Positions 17,331-25,589 of a stretch of DNA of 64,000 nucleotides are shown here, one piece after another (positions within the stretch are counted from its first letter, which is position 1; each line of letters begins with the position of its first letter). The notes beneath the pieces are model-generated. The model was not told the origin of the DNA. It saw only the letters and a program-made list of their open reading frames with translations, and did not search any database. Origin of the DNA: Bermanella sp044597725 (GTDB taxonomy: Bacteria; Pseudomonadota; Gammaproteobacteria; Pseudomonadales; Oceanobacteraceae). Both the position numbers and the translations under genes were made by a program. Where the stretch lies: NCBI RefSeq assembly GCF_044597725.1, contig NZ_CP139003.1, positions 558,001-622,000 on the forward strand, read 5' to 3'.

Positions 17331-17960
17331 ATGGAAACTTTTGTTACGGTTTCGTTTGGCTTCCCTACCGTCATTTGGACTGCCCTTTTATTGTTCTGTC
17401 TGCTGTATTGGGCCGTAGCCATGATCGGTTTTGCCGATTTCGATGCCCCCGAAATAGACCCTGAATTGCCTGATGGTGGACTTGAAGGGCTGACAGGTCT
17501 GGTGTCTTCGCTAGGGCTCAGTGGCGTGCCAATCCCTGTTGCTTTTACCTCGTTGAGTTTGTGCGGGTGGCTAATCTGTTACTTTGCCGACCTACTGCTA
17601 CTAAAGCCAGAATCATTCGGTTTTCTAGTAATTTTAATTTCTATAGGAATCTTAATCAGCTCGCTTATTCTTGCCGTTAAACCGGCAGCATGGCTGATTC
17701 GTCCGCTTAAACCACTATTCAAAAATACCAAATCATGTAACAGCGATGTACTGGGAAAAACCGGCACTGTTGTTTACGCAATCTCCGAAAATGATGGTGT
17801 GATCGATTGTATGGTCAATGGCGCTCATCTAAGACTCCAAGCCCGAAGCTCTTCAGAATTAGAGCCGGGAGAAAAAGCTGTGGTCATCAAGTACCACAAA
17901 AAAGATTCGGTATATCAGGTCGTCCCTGAAGCCGATTTTATGACGGGACTGACCCGCTAA
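17331..17960 (+). CDS. YqiJ-like OB-fold inner-membrane protein
   Basis: A 209-residue protein with about three hydrophobic segments (near residues 10-33, 68-88 and 95-115 from ATG 17331) and a C-terminal soluble domain that reads as an OB fold (LGKTGTVVYAISENDGVIDC, then GEKAVVIKYHKKDSVYQVVP). This is the layout of YqiJ (DUF1449), an NfeD-like partner encoded next to the flotillin YqiK in E. coli. NfeD-like proteins bind flotillins and affect membrane microdomains. ATG 17331 is preferred over TTG 17325 because a GGAG ends ten bases before it. The flotillin starts 23 bases after the stop, so the two form an operon. Confidence 0.85.
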   Translation: METFVTVSFGFPTVIWTALLLFCLLYWAVAMIGFADFDAPEIDPELPDGGLEGLTGLVSSLGLSGVPIPVAFTSLSLCGWLICYFADLLLLKPESFGFLVILISIGILISSLILAVKPAAWLIRPLKPLFKNTKSCNSDVLGKTGTVVYAISENDGVIDCMVNGAHLRLQARSSSELEPGEKAVVIKYHKKDSVYQVVPEADFMTGLTR

Positions 17961-17983
17961 ACCAAGGAAAGAGGTAGCTCAAT

Positions 17984-19885
17984 ATGCTTGATATTATTTT
18001 CCCAGTGCTGATGGCTGTGTTGGTGGCGTTCGTCGCCATCTTAGGCATCCTTGGCCTGTTCCAAGCTTTCTATAAGAAGGTAGATCAGGGCGAAGCACTT
18101 ATTGTGAACAACATGAGTAAAGTTCCTAGCGTGCATTTTACGGGCGCTATGGTTCTCCCTGTGATACACCGCGCAGAGAAGATGCGCATAAGCGTTATTC
18201 CATTGCAGATAGATCGTCGCGGAAAAAATGGTTTGATCTGTCACGACAATTATCGCGCAGATATTTCCGTTGGTCTTTATCTAAGAGTTAACGAAACCGC
18301 GGACGATGTTCTTAAAGTTGCTAAGTCCGTTGGTGTGGCACGAGCCAGCGACAAAATGGCCGTAGATGAACTCTTCAATGCAAAATTCTCTGAAGCTTTA
18401 AAAACCGTAGGTAAAAAGTTCGAGTTTGTTGAGCTGTTCGAAAAACGACAGGAATTCCGTGATGCTATAGTCGAGCTGATTGGAAAAGATTTGAATGGCT
18501 ATGTTCTGGAAGACGTTGCTATTGATTATTTGGAACAGACTCCTGTTACCGAGCTTGATCCGAACAATGTAATGGATAGTGACGGTATTCGTCGAATTAA
18601 GGAAATCACGGAAGGTAACCGAGTTAAAACCAATATACTTGAGCGTGATGCTCAAGTTGCGATTGAAGAGCGCAACACAGCGGCTTTTGAACAACAAGAA
18701 GCCTTGCGCAAGGCGCAGGCCGAAACCAAAGCGCGTACTGATCGCGAAATTGCTGAATTAACTTCTAAAGAATTAGCACTTGAAAACACGGCTCATGAGA
18801 AGCAGCGTTCAGAGTCTGAAATTGCTAAAGCTGAAGCTCAGAAGGCCATCGACATTGCAGAGGAAGAGCGCCTGCGCGAGCAAGGTTTAGCGCAAAAGGC
18901 ACGAGAGAAAGCGATTGCCGTTGAGGAAGTTGCTATTCAATCCGCGACTGAGATCGAACATATTAACCGCGAGCGCCGCGTTGAAGAGCAACGTATCGAA
19001 AAAGATAAGGTGCTTGAGGTCAAGAATAAAGAAATCGCTGACATTCACGCTGAGCGTGTTCAAGTTGAATCACGCGTTGCAGAGGAAGAAGAAAGCATTC
19101 TTACCTTGCGTAACAAAGCTGAAGCCGAACGAAACAAAGAAACCTTGGTTATCGCCGCCAAAGCGAAAGCCGAGCAAGTCGCCATCGAGAAAATTGAAAG
19201 CGCCAAGGCTGAGGAAGAGTCTGCTAAATTGCGTAAAGCCGCAATGATTGAACTGGCTGAAGGCGATAAAGCGAAGGCAGCTTCACTGGGTCTTGCACAA
19301 GCTCAGGTTCGCGAAGCTGATGCCGCTGCATCACGTGCTGTTACTGAAGCGGAAGCTCACGGCCGTGAAGAAGCTGCTAGGGCTGAGCGCATAGAAGGCG
19401 AGACTCGTGCTCAGAACGAACAAGATATGTTGCTGGCGAAAGCTAAGGGCGAAGAAGAGTTAGGTAATGCTAAAGCATCTGCTGCCTTGAAGATGGCTGA
19501 GGCAGAAGCGGAAGGCATTGCTAAGAAGTCGCAAGCCTATGGGCAAATGGATGAGTCTAGCCGTGAGTTTGAAGTGATGAACCGCAACCTAGATATTCAT
19601 CGTGATGAGACCATGTCTCGCATTGAAGCCAACGTAACAATCGCAGAAGCGCAAGCCAAGGCTATGGGTGAAGCACTGGCCAACGCCAAGATGGAATTCA
19701 TTGGCGGTGACGGTGATGTGTTCAATAAAGTCGCTCAAGGTATTGGCTACGGCCGTGCTGCAGACCACTTTATGCAGAACGCGTCTAGCATGACACCATT
19801 TGTCAGCTCAATCATGGAAAAGATTATGGGCGACAAATCTACTCGCTTGAAGTCAGATAAAGTCCCGACGGATACAGCTGAGTAA
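17984..19885 (+). CDS. YqiK-like flotillin (SPFH/band 7 protein)
   Basis: 633 residues: an N-terminal membrane anchor (about 3-28, LDIIFPVLMAVLVAFVAILG), an SPFH/band-7 domain (about 30-210, with LQIDRRGKNG and DISVGLYLRVNETADDVLK), then a very long E/A/K-rich coiled coil (about 215-560) with repeated AEAEA-type heptads, and a short C-terminal tail. Flotillins assemble into large membrane-bound cages that order lipids and cluster partner proteins. The length and the upstream YqiJ partner match E. coli YqiK rather than the shorter FloT. An AAGGAAAGAGG-type ribosome site precedes ATG 17984. The next gene is the giant ATPase, 66 bases on, behind a terminator-like hairpin. Confidence 0.93.
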   Translation: MLDIIFPVLMAVLVAFVAILGILGLFQAFYKKVDQGEALIVNNMSKVPSVHFTGAMVLPVIHRAEKMRISVIPLQIDRRGKNGLICHDNYRADISVGLYLRVNETADDVLKVAKSVGVARASDKMAVDELFNAKFSEALKTVGKKFEFVELFEKRQEFRDAIVELIGKDLNGYVLEDVAIDYLEQTPVTELDPNNVMDSDGIRRIKEITEGNRVKTNILERDAQVAIEERNTAAFEQQEALRKAQAETKARTDREIAELTSKELALENTAHEKQRSESEIAKAEAQKAIDIAEEERLREQGLAQKAREKAIAVEEVAIQSATEIEHINRERRVEEQRIEKDKVLEVKNKEIADIHAERVQVESRVAEEEESILTLRNKAEAERNKETLVIAAKAKAEQVAIEKIESAKAEEESAKLRKAAMIELAEGDKAKAASLGLAQAQVREADAAASRAVTEAEAHGREEAARAERIEGETRAQNEQDMLLAKAKGEEELGNAKASAALKMAEAEAEGIAKKSQAYGQMDESSREFEVMNRNLDIHRDETMSRIEANVTIAEAQAKAMGEALANAKMEFIGGDGDVFNKVAQGIGYGRAADHFMQNASSMTPFVSSIMEKIMGDKSTRLKSDKVPTDTAE

Positions 19886-19894
19886 ACCTGATTG

Positions 19895-19930
19895 CCGACG
19901 AGACCCAGTCTCGTCGGTTTCTGTTTGTTT
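19895..19930 (+). terminator. Terminator-like hairpin between flotillin and ATPase genes
   Basis: Perfect 10-bp arms CCGACGAGAC (19895-19904) and GTCTCGTCGG (19908-19917) with a 3-nt loop are followed by TTTCTGTTTGTTT. This has the form of an intrinsic terminator. It lies 10 bases after the flotillin stop and 22 bases before the ATPase start, so it probably lowers ATPase expression relative to YqiJ and flotillin by partial read-through. Confidence 0.75.
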
Positions 19931-19951
19931 CCCCACAAGGATTGTCTTCTC

Positions 19952-22900
19952 ATGACCGATACACTTTCTACCGAAGCCATTATCCGTGAAGGCGGTACGT
20001 TCGCGACCTTAAAAAGACGCTTAACCGATCACGCTGGTGCGCTCCGCACCACCGTTAAGTCACTGAATGAAGAGCGGGAAAGTAAATTCGGCGCCTCCAA
20101 TATGGATGTTCTAGGCCGAGTACGAGCGCGCACGCCCCATAATTGCGTCGCCCGCGATGTCGTTCGCTTGGGTGAATTCCTATTGTTTGGCTTTAACGTA
20201 GAACATAGCCTTAAGCAAAAGGTGGATCTGGCAGAGATTTTCAGTCTCTACCGACTAGAAGACAACGAGGGCTCGTGGGAAATTACCCAATCAGCCACAA
20301 ACGGTTCCTTTTTGGACGACGACAAGTTCCAAACTGAATTTGAGTCACTGTATCGATTCCATAAAGAAGCAAGGTTGATACAACTGGTCACGCTGGACGG
20401 CCGACTGCTCATGGTGTTTCAAGTCGGTGATCGTGGCGACCATTTAAAGGTATTCCGTTGGTCCTTGAACCACGACGGCTCAGTTCGATCCTACATCGAT
20501 GATCGGGGAGCCGATGATTTTCGTTTACCTGAGCGTTTTGATTTCCAATGGTCTCAGCTTAACCGTGATCATGTGGTGCAGGGGGTATCGCCGCATTATT
20601 CGATTGATGATCAGCTCTTTGTCGACAACACTGGCGGGGCCATAACCTTCAAGATTGAAAACAACACCAGTTCTGGCGAAGGTATCTTCGAGGACCCGGT
20701 CGAAGTAGCGGGCCAGTCCCTAAGTGATGGTGTGTTTGAATATGCCAAACGCGGAGAAGTCTATTTGATCCGTGTTAAACCTTATGGTGAAGACCATACG
20801 CGCTACTATATTTTTAACTCTGCCGAAAAGGTTTTGCATCGACAGGATGCATTAGCCGGTTCCGTGCGTTCATTACCCGAAAACCATGGTTTAGTATTTC
20901 CAGGTGGCATCTACTTATACAGCGACGAGTTGAAAACCGTGGACGTACCCGAGGGTCTACGTTTTAAGCGCATGGTTGAAGCACCCAATGGTGAGGACGT
21001 ATTGATCGTCTTTTACGCGCCGGATTCTGGCGCTGTCGCACTGGTACGTTACAACCTAATTAACCGTACAACCGCACCTCCTGTGACGGGTCATGGCTAT
21101 GCCTTGTTCGATGGAGGAGAGCTGGCGGTGTTTACCGCGGGTGACAAGCCCACACAGGTTCACCCTGTTCAGTTATGGAAAACGCCGTTTGAATCACAGG
21201 CTTTTTATGCCGATAAGGCCACTTCGGATGATTCTGATATGGGACGCATTGGCAATCCAGAGTTGGTGAGCGGCATTGCTGACTTATATGGCGTGGTCAA
21301 GCTCGCCGATCTCGAGGATTCTGGGCTACGCCATTTTGATACGCTGATCAAACGAGTCGATAAGTTGCTGGATCAGCGGTTTTGGCTTCATGAAAGTCAT
21401 TTCACCACTATTAACAAGGCATTACACGAAGTTCGATCCACCGCCGAACTGATGGTGGATGAATACGAAAAAGTGGATTCTGTTCGCGTTCAATCCAATC
21501 AGGTTTTAAGCGATGCGGACAAAACACTATCGTTGCTGATTCAAGAGACTCGCCCCGAATCGTGGCGAGAACCTCACCAATTTGTTGCGCATTTAAAAAA
21601 GCTTCAGGATCATCGAGGTTTAATCCGCTCGCTTTCAGAGCGACGCTATATAGATCGTACTCGACTGGATACTTTGGATAAAAAAGCCGCAGACGCAGTC
21701 GATAAGCTAGCAGATCGAACCTTAGATTTCCTTGCTAAGCCTGAAGCACTTGCTAAGTATACACAGCAAGTAGAGGGTTTAATGGCGCAGGTAGAGGACT
21801 CGGACGATCGCAAGCAGTTGCAAAGCTTAGTCGATGAATATCATGAGATTACCGAGGGTCTGGACTTTGTCCAAGAACTTCTATCCTCCTTATCTTCCGA
21901 TGATACTGAGCAGCAGGCAACCATTGCCGATAATCTTTCTTCTTTGTATTCACGTGTGAATCAAGATCGTTCCCGTGCCGAAATCAAACTTAATGATTGT
22001 GGTCGTGAAGAGGCCAAGGTTCAATTTGCTTCAAAGTTGCGCCTCTATGAGCAGAGTCTGGCAAACGGTGTTCACACTGTTGATACTCCCCAAGACTGTG
22101 ATGGACTGTTAGCAAGAATGCTGAACCAGCTTCAGGAAATTGAGAGCCAGTTCGGTGAATTTGATGAATTTCTAACAGCTTTGATTGAACAACGTGAAAC
22201 GACTCAGGAAACCATAGAAGCTCGTCGGCAGCAGTTGTCTCAGGAGCGTCAGCGGAAAGCGACTTCTCTTAAAGAGGCAGGACAGAGAATTCTAAATAAC
22301 CTCGCTAAGCGATCGGACCAGTTTAATGAAGTGGCCGAAGTGCATACCTTTTTTGCAAGCGATGCGATGGTAGCCAAAGTTCGAGACCTCGCCGTTCGCT
22401 TGAAAGAATTGGATGCGCCACTGGAGGCCGATGATCTCGAGTCGCAGCTGAAAGCGGCGCAAGAAAATGCACAGCGAGCCGTTCGCGACCGCGCTGACAT
22501 CTACGAGGATGGTGGGGCTATTATTAAGCTTGGCCCTAAGCACCGCTTCTCGGTAAACCGCCAAGAGCCAGCGCTCACCTTAGTGCCTAGCTCTGAGGGG
22601 TTAAGTTTGCACATCTCAGGTACTCAGTTCTACGAGACGGTAAAGGATGATCGGCTGACGGATTTAGATGATTGTTGGGGGTTACACACGCCAGCAGAAG
22701 CTCCCGATATCTATAAAGGCGAATACCTTGCTTATCGGTTTATGGAAACCGTTGAAAAGGGCGAGATTCAATTCCATAGCTGGGATGACAACCAAGCCCT
22801 TGAAAAAGCGGTTAGACAGTTCGCGGGTCCGCGGTACCGTGATGGATACGAAAAGGGTATTCATGACCACGATGCCGTTAAGATTTTGCAAGAGCTGGCT

Positions 22901-24892
22901 CCCGCAAAATCTGAAGCGGGGTTGCTTCGTTTTGCACCTTTAGTTCGTTCTTGCGCTATTGTTTTTTGGTGCTTTCAGGCCCAGGAATACCAGCAACGTC
23001 TTCAGGCTGAGAGTGCGAGTGCGGGCGTACTGAAAACGCTTATGGGGTCAGATGATCTCTTAAAACAAATCCAAACCACGGTTGGCCAAGACATGGTTGC
23101 ATTCTGTGAACGTTATACACTTGATTTTGACTCCTGGGTGTTGGAACAAGCTGCTGACTACTTATGCCTTGCGCTCGCTGAAAATCCAAAGTCTTTTGAA
23201 GTTTCAACAGCGGGGAATAACCTCAAAGAACGCTTCACAAATTACCTTAAACAACAGCGTCAACATCAGACGCTTGATCAAGTTATTTCCGAAGCAGCGA
23301 ACGACCCCAAGCGACTTTGGCAAACACTTCTTTATTGGTTAAAAGCGTTTGCGCGTCAGGATAACGATCCTCTCAGCGAGCATTTTTGTCCTGAGGCAGC
23401 CATGATGCTTGTTTCAGAAAACTGCTCCAGTGTGGGAAATTTCCTTCCCCGCGAAGCACGTCTTACTTTCCAAATTGATGGTCTTTTGGGTCGTCATGAT
23501 CGTTTGAACAACCAGTCTTTGGCATTGGCCTTGGATGAATTTGAAACCCGACTTCGTCGGCACATCTTCGACCGTTTACCCCGTTGGGAATCCCTACAGA
23601 AAATTCGTCATCAGATGCTTGAAGAGCAACAGGACCGTTTGCGTGTAGAAGAATTTACCGCAAAACCGCTTACGTCGTTCGTACGCAATAAATTGATTTC
23701 TCAGGTGTATTTGCCGTTGGTTGGTGACAACCTCGCAAAGCAAATGGGCACAGTTGGGGATGATCGCCGTACCGATTTGATGGGCTTGCTGATTATGATT
23801 TCCCCGCCAGGGTACGGTAAAACAACTTTGATGGAATACGTTGCAAGCCGACTAGGGTTAATTTTTATGAAAGTTAACTGTCCGTCTCTTGGCCATGACG
23901 TTACCTCGCTTGACCCAGAACGCGCGCCAAATTCTACAGCGAAAACCGAACTGATTAAGCTTAACTTGGCGTTTGAAATGGGCAATAACGTTATGCTTTA
24001 TCTAGACGATATTCAGCACACCCACCCTGAGTTTTTACAGAAATTTATATCCCTGTGTGATGGTACTCGTCGCATCGAAGGTATCTGGAACGGTAAAACT
24101 AAGACCTATGATATGCGCGGTAAACGCTTTGCTATTTGCATGGGCGGTAACCCTTACACCGAATCTGGCGATACTTTTCAGATACCAGATATGCTGGCTA
24201 ACCGTGCTGATGTTCGCAACCTGGGTGATCAGCTTAGCGGCATGGAAGACGTGTTTGCGCTTTCTTATCTTGAAAACAGCATTAGCTCGAATCCAGTCAC
24301 TGCACCCTTGGCCTCTCGAGGCATGGATGATTTCTATCGGTTTGCCGACTTGGCTGCGGGTAAAGAAATTAATTCAGCCGACTTTGAGCACGATTACAGT
24401 GCCGCAGAGCGAGAGGAAATTGTGGCTGTGCTTAAACGTCAGCTTCGTGTGAGAGATGTGATTTTAGCGGTGAATGAAACCTACATTGCCTCCAGCGGAC
24501 AGGATGATGCATACCGAACAGAGCCTCCATTTAAGCTTCAGGGCAGTTATCGGAATATGAATAAACTCGCTGAGAAAATCTCGCCTGTTATGTCTGATGT
24601 TGAGTTGGAGCAGTTAATTGATGATCACTATCAAGGTGAAGCTCAGTTGCTGACTCAGGGAGCCGAGGAAAATTTGCTGAAGCTTAAAGAATTAAGAGGC
24701 ACTTTAACGGACACCGAAAGCCAACGCTGGGAAGTAATCAAAGCCAGCTATCGAGCGAAAGTTCAGGCAGGTGGAGATGGTGACTCTGGTGAAAAAGTAG
24801 TTCGTCAGTTAGTTAGTATTGGAGATCATTTAAGGCAACTTTCAGATTCTATTGCGGCTGCAACGGATGCAAAAGAAATAGAGTTAAGCTAA
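19952..24892 (+). CDS. Giant DUF3686 / AAA+ ATPase (annotated in families as 'DNA repair ATPase')
   Basis: From ATG 19952 (AAGGA upstream) the protein has 1646 residues; the frame also extends back to a TTG at 19892 that crosses the terminator hairpin and is unlikely. The N-terminal half begins with a conserved block (NCVARDVVRLGEFLLFGFNV) followed by beta-strand repeats that look propeller-like. Residues of about 470-860 are coiled coil. A C-terminal AAA+ domain has Walker A SPPGYGKTT at 1284-1292 and Walker B LYLDD ending at 1353, then CMGGNPYTESG as a likely sensor region. The layout matches DUF3686-AAA proteins loosely named DNA repair ATPases, a name with little experimental basis. Constant company with flotillin and TelA genes suggests work on membrane or stress complexes (inference). 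Confidence 0.85.
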   Translation: MTDTLSTEAIIREGGTFATLKRRLTDHAGALRTTVKSLNEERESKFGASNMDVLGRVRARTPHNCVARDVVRLGEFLLFGFNVEHSLKQKVDLAEIFSLYRLEDNEGSWEITQSATNGSFLDDDKFQTEFESLYRFHKEARLIQLVTLDGRLLMVFQVGDRGDHLKVFRWSLNHDGSVRSYIDDRGADDFRLPERFDFQWSQLNRDHVVQGVSPHYSIDDQLFVDNTGGAITFKIENNTSSGEGIFEDPVEVAGQSLSDGVFEYAKRGEVYLIRVKPYGEDHTRYYIFNSAEKVLHRQDALAGSVRSLPENHGLVFPGGIYLYSDELKTVDVPEGLRFKRMVEAPNGEDVLIVFYAPDSGAVALVRYNLINRTTAPPVTGHGYALFDGGELAVFTAGDKPTQVHPVQLWKTPFESQAFYADKATSDDSDMGRIGNPELVSGIADLYGVVKLADLEDSGLRHFDTLIKRVDKLLDQRFWLHESHFTTINKALHEVRSTAELMVDEYEKVDSVRVQSNQVLSDADKTLSLLIQETRPESWREPHQFVAHLKKLQDHRGLIRSLSERRYIDRTRLDTLDKKAADAVDKLADRTLDFLAKPEALAKYTQQVEGLMAQVEDSDDRKQLQSLVDEYHEITEGLDFVQELLSSLSSDDTEQQATIADNLSSLYSRVNQDRSRAEIKLNDCGREEAKVQFASKLRLYEQSLANGVHTVDTPQDCDGLLARMLNQLQEIESQFGEFDEFLTALIEQRETTQETIEARRQQLSQERQRKATSLKEAGQRILNNLAKRSDQFNEVAEVHTFFASDAMVAKVRDLAVRLKELDAPLEADDLESQLKAAQENAQRAVRDRADIYEDGGAIIKLGPKHRFSVNRQEPALTLVPSSEGLSLHISGTQFYETVKDDRLTDLDDCWGLHTPAEAPDIYKGEYLAYRFMETVEKGEIQFHSWDDNQALEKAVRQFAGPRYRDGYEKGIHDHDAVKILQELAPAKSEAGLLRFAPLVRSCAIVFWCFQAQEYQQRLQAESASAGVLKTLMGSDDLLKQIQTTVGQDMVAFCERYTLDFDSWVLEQAADYLCLALAENPKSFEVSTAGNNLKERFTNYLKQQRQHQTLDQVISEAANDPKRLWQTLLYWLKAFARQDNDPLSEHFCPEAAMMLVSENCSSVGNFLPREARLTFQIDGLLGRHDRLNNQSLALALDEFETRLRRHIFDRLPRWESLQKIRHQMLEEQQDRLRVEEFTAKPLTSFVRNKLISQVYLPLVGDNLAKQMGTVGDDRRTDLMGLLIMISPPGYGKTTLMEYVASRLGLIFMKVNCPSLGHDVTSLDPERAPNSTAKTELIKLNLAFEMGNNVMLYLDDIQHTHPEFLQKFISLCDGTRRIEGIWNGKTKTYDMRGKRFAICMGGNPYTESGDTFQIPDMLANRADVRNLGDQLSGMEDVFALSYLENSISSNPVTAPLASRGMDDFYRFADLAAGKEINSADFEHDYSAAEREEIVAVLKRQLRVRDVILAVNETYIASSGQDDAYRTEPPFKLQGSYRNMNKLAEKISPVMSDVELEQLIDDHYQGEAQLLTQGAEENLLKLKELRGTLTDTESQRWEVIKASYRAKVQAGGDGDSGEKVVRQLVSIGDHLRQLSDSIAAATDAKEIELS

Positions 24893-25015
24893 ATGGGTGT
24901 GAGCGCATGGATGCGCAAGAGCGGTTTACAGAGCTCTCACCCGCTAGGGCGTAATCTTTTGCTTGGATATAAATTGATATTGAACTGGGTTGTTACTGAG
25001 ATGAAAACTTTGGAA

Positions 25016-25034
25016 TGGCCCGCCCTAGAGGATT
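25016..25034 (-). repeat. tRNA-Arg 3'-end copy 1 (attachment-site-like)
   Basis: These 19 bases are identical to 25364-25382, the 3' end of the tRNA-Arg including CCA. Duplicated tRNA 3' ends are the footprint of site-specific integrases. It lies 124 bases past the ATPase stop. Confidence 0.7.
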
Positions 25035-25189
25035 GACCGTTCGCAGGCTCACTCTCACTTCGTTCGTCTCCTACGCTCGTGCCTCGCTAGGTCGAACCTA
25101 CCAGAGCTTCTCACCCGCTAGGGCGTAATCTTTCGCTTGGATATAAATTGATATTGAACTGGTTTGTTGCTGAGATGAAAATTTTGGAA

Positions 25190-25208
25190 TGGCCCGCCCT
25201 AGAGGATT
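25190..25208 (-). repeat. tRNA-Arg 3'-end copy 2 (attachment-site-like)
   Basis: Second identical 19-base copy of the tRNA-Arg 3' end, exactly 174 bases from both copy 1 and the real tRNA end. The equal spacing shows that it was duplicated as part of the whole repeat unit rather than inserted separately. Confidence 0.7.
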
Positions 25209-25363
25209 GACCGTTCGCAGGCTCACTCTCACTTCGTTCGTCTCCTACGCTCGTGCCTCGCTAGGTCGAACCTACCAGAGCTTCTCACCCGCTAGGGCGT
25301 AATCTTTCGCTTGGATATAAATTGATATTGAACTGGTTTGTTGCTGAGATGAAAATTTTGGAA

Positions 25364-25440
25364 TGGCCCGCCCTAGAGGATTCGAACCTCTGGCCTCGGC
25401 CTCCGGAGGGCCGCGCTCTATCCAGCTGAGCTAAGGGCGG
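25364..25440 (-). tRNA. tRNA-Arg (anticodon CCG)
   Basis: Read on the minus strand, 77 nt fold as a standard cloverleaf: acceptor stem CCGCCCT / AGGGCGG, D-arm with AGCTCAGCTGGATAGAGC, anticodon stem CGGCC / GGCCG around the loop CTCCGGA (anticodon CCG), T-loop TTCGAAT, discriminator G and an encoded CCA. It decodes the rare-to-moderate CGG codon. Its 3' end faces the accessory block and is repeated twice more at 174-bp spacing, as expected for an integration target. Confidence 0.97.
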
Positions 25441-25455
25441 TTTGTTAAGCTGAGC

Positions 25456-25461
25456 ATTATA
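25456..25461 (-). promoter_or_regulatory. -10 element of the tRNA-Arg promoter
   Basis: On the minus strand a perfect TATAAT ends 15 bases before the mature tRNA 5' end, the usual distance for a tRNA leader. The -35 region at 17-bp spacing is only a T-run. A weak AT-rich hairpin (25483-25501) lies further upstream. Confidence 0.6.
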
Positions 25462-25589
25462 TCCTATGCGGCGTCAGAAAAAAATTGCTTTTAAAGCAAT
25501 TACTTAGCCATTAAACCCGGTATCTGCCTGTTATGGGGTATCTCTTGTATACTGGCGTCTTTTATTGTTTGTAATTTAGGTGAGGCCGT

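Larger units (their letters stand above)
24929..25382. repeat. Tandem 174-bp repeat (2.6 copies) abutting tRNA-Arg
   Basis: The 471 bases between the ATPase stop and the tRNA contain no gene but three head-to-tail units starting near 24929, 25102 and 25276 (the first is one base shorter). Units two and three are almost identical over their shared length; unit one differs by a few bases, so it is the oldest. Each unit contains the last 19 nt of the tRNA-Arg gene plus CCA. Units one and two then continue into a GC-rich stretch with ACTTCGTTCGTCTCCTACG, while unit three continues into the real tRNA. An inverted pair CTAGGGCG (25118-25125) and CGCCCTAG (25195-25202) lies in each unit. Confidence 0.95.

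Noticed and set aside
24929..25382. Possible CRISPR-like array
   Set aside because: Only 2.6 near-identical 174-bp units with no distinct spacers; the units contain tRNA 3' ends and there are no cas genes.
25483..25501. AATTGCTTT/AAAGCAATT hairpin followed by a T-run on the minus strand as terminator
   Set aside because: The stem is wholly AT-weak, and no leftward gene upstream would need ending; it sits just before the tRNA promoter, so chance AT-richness is likelier.
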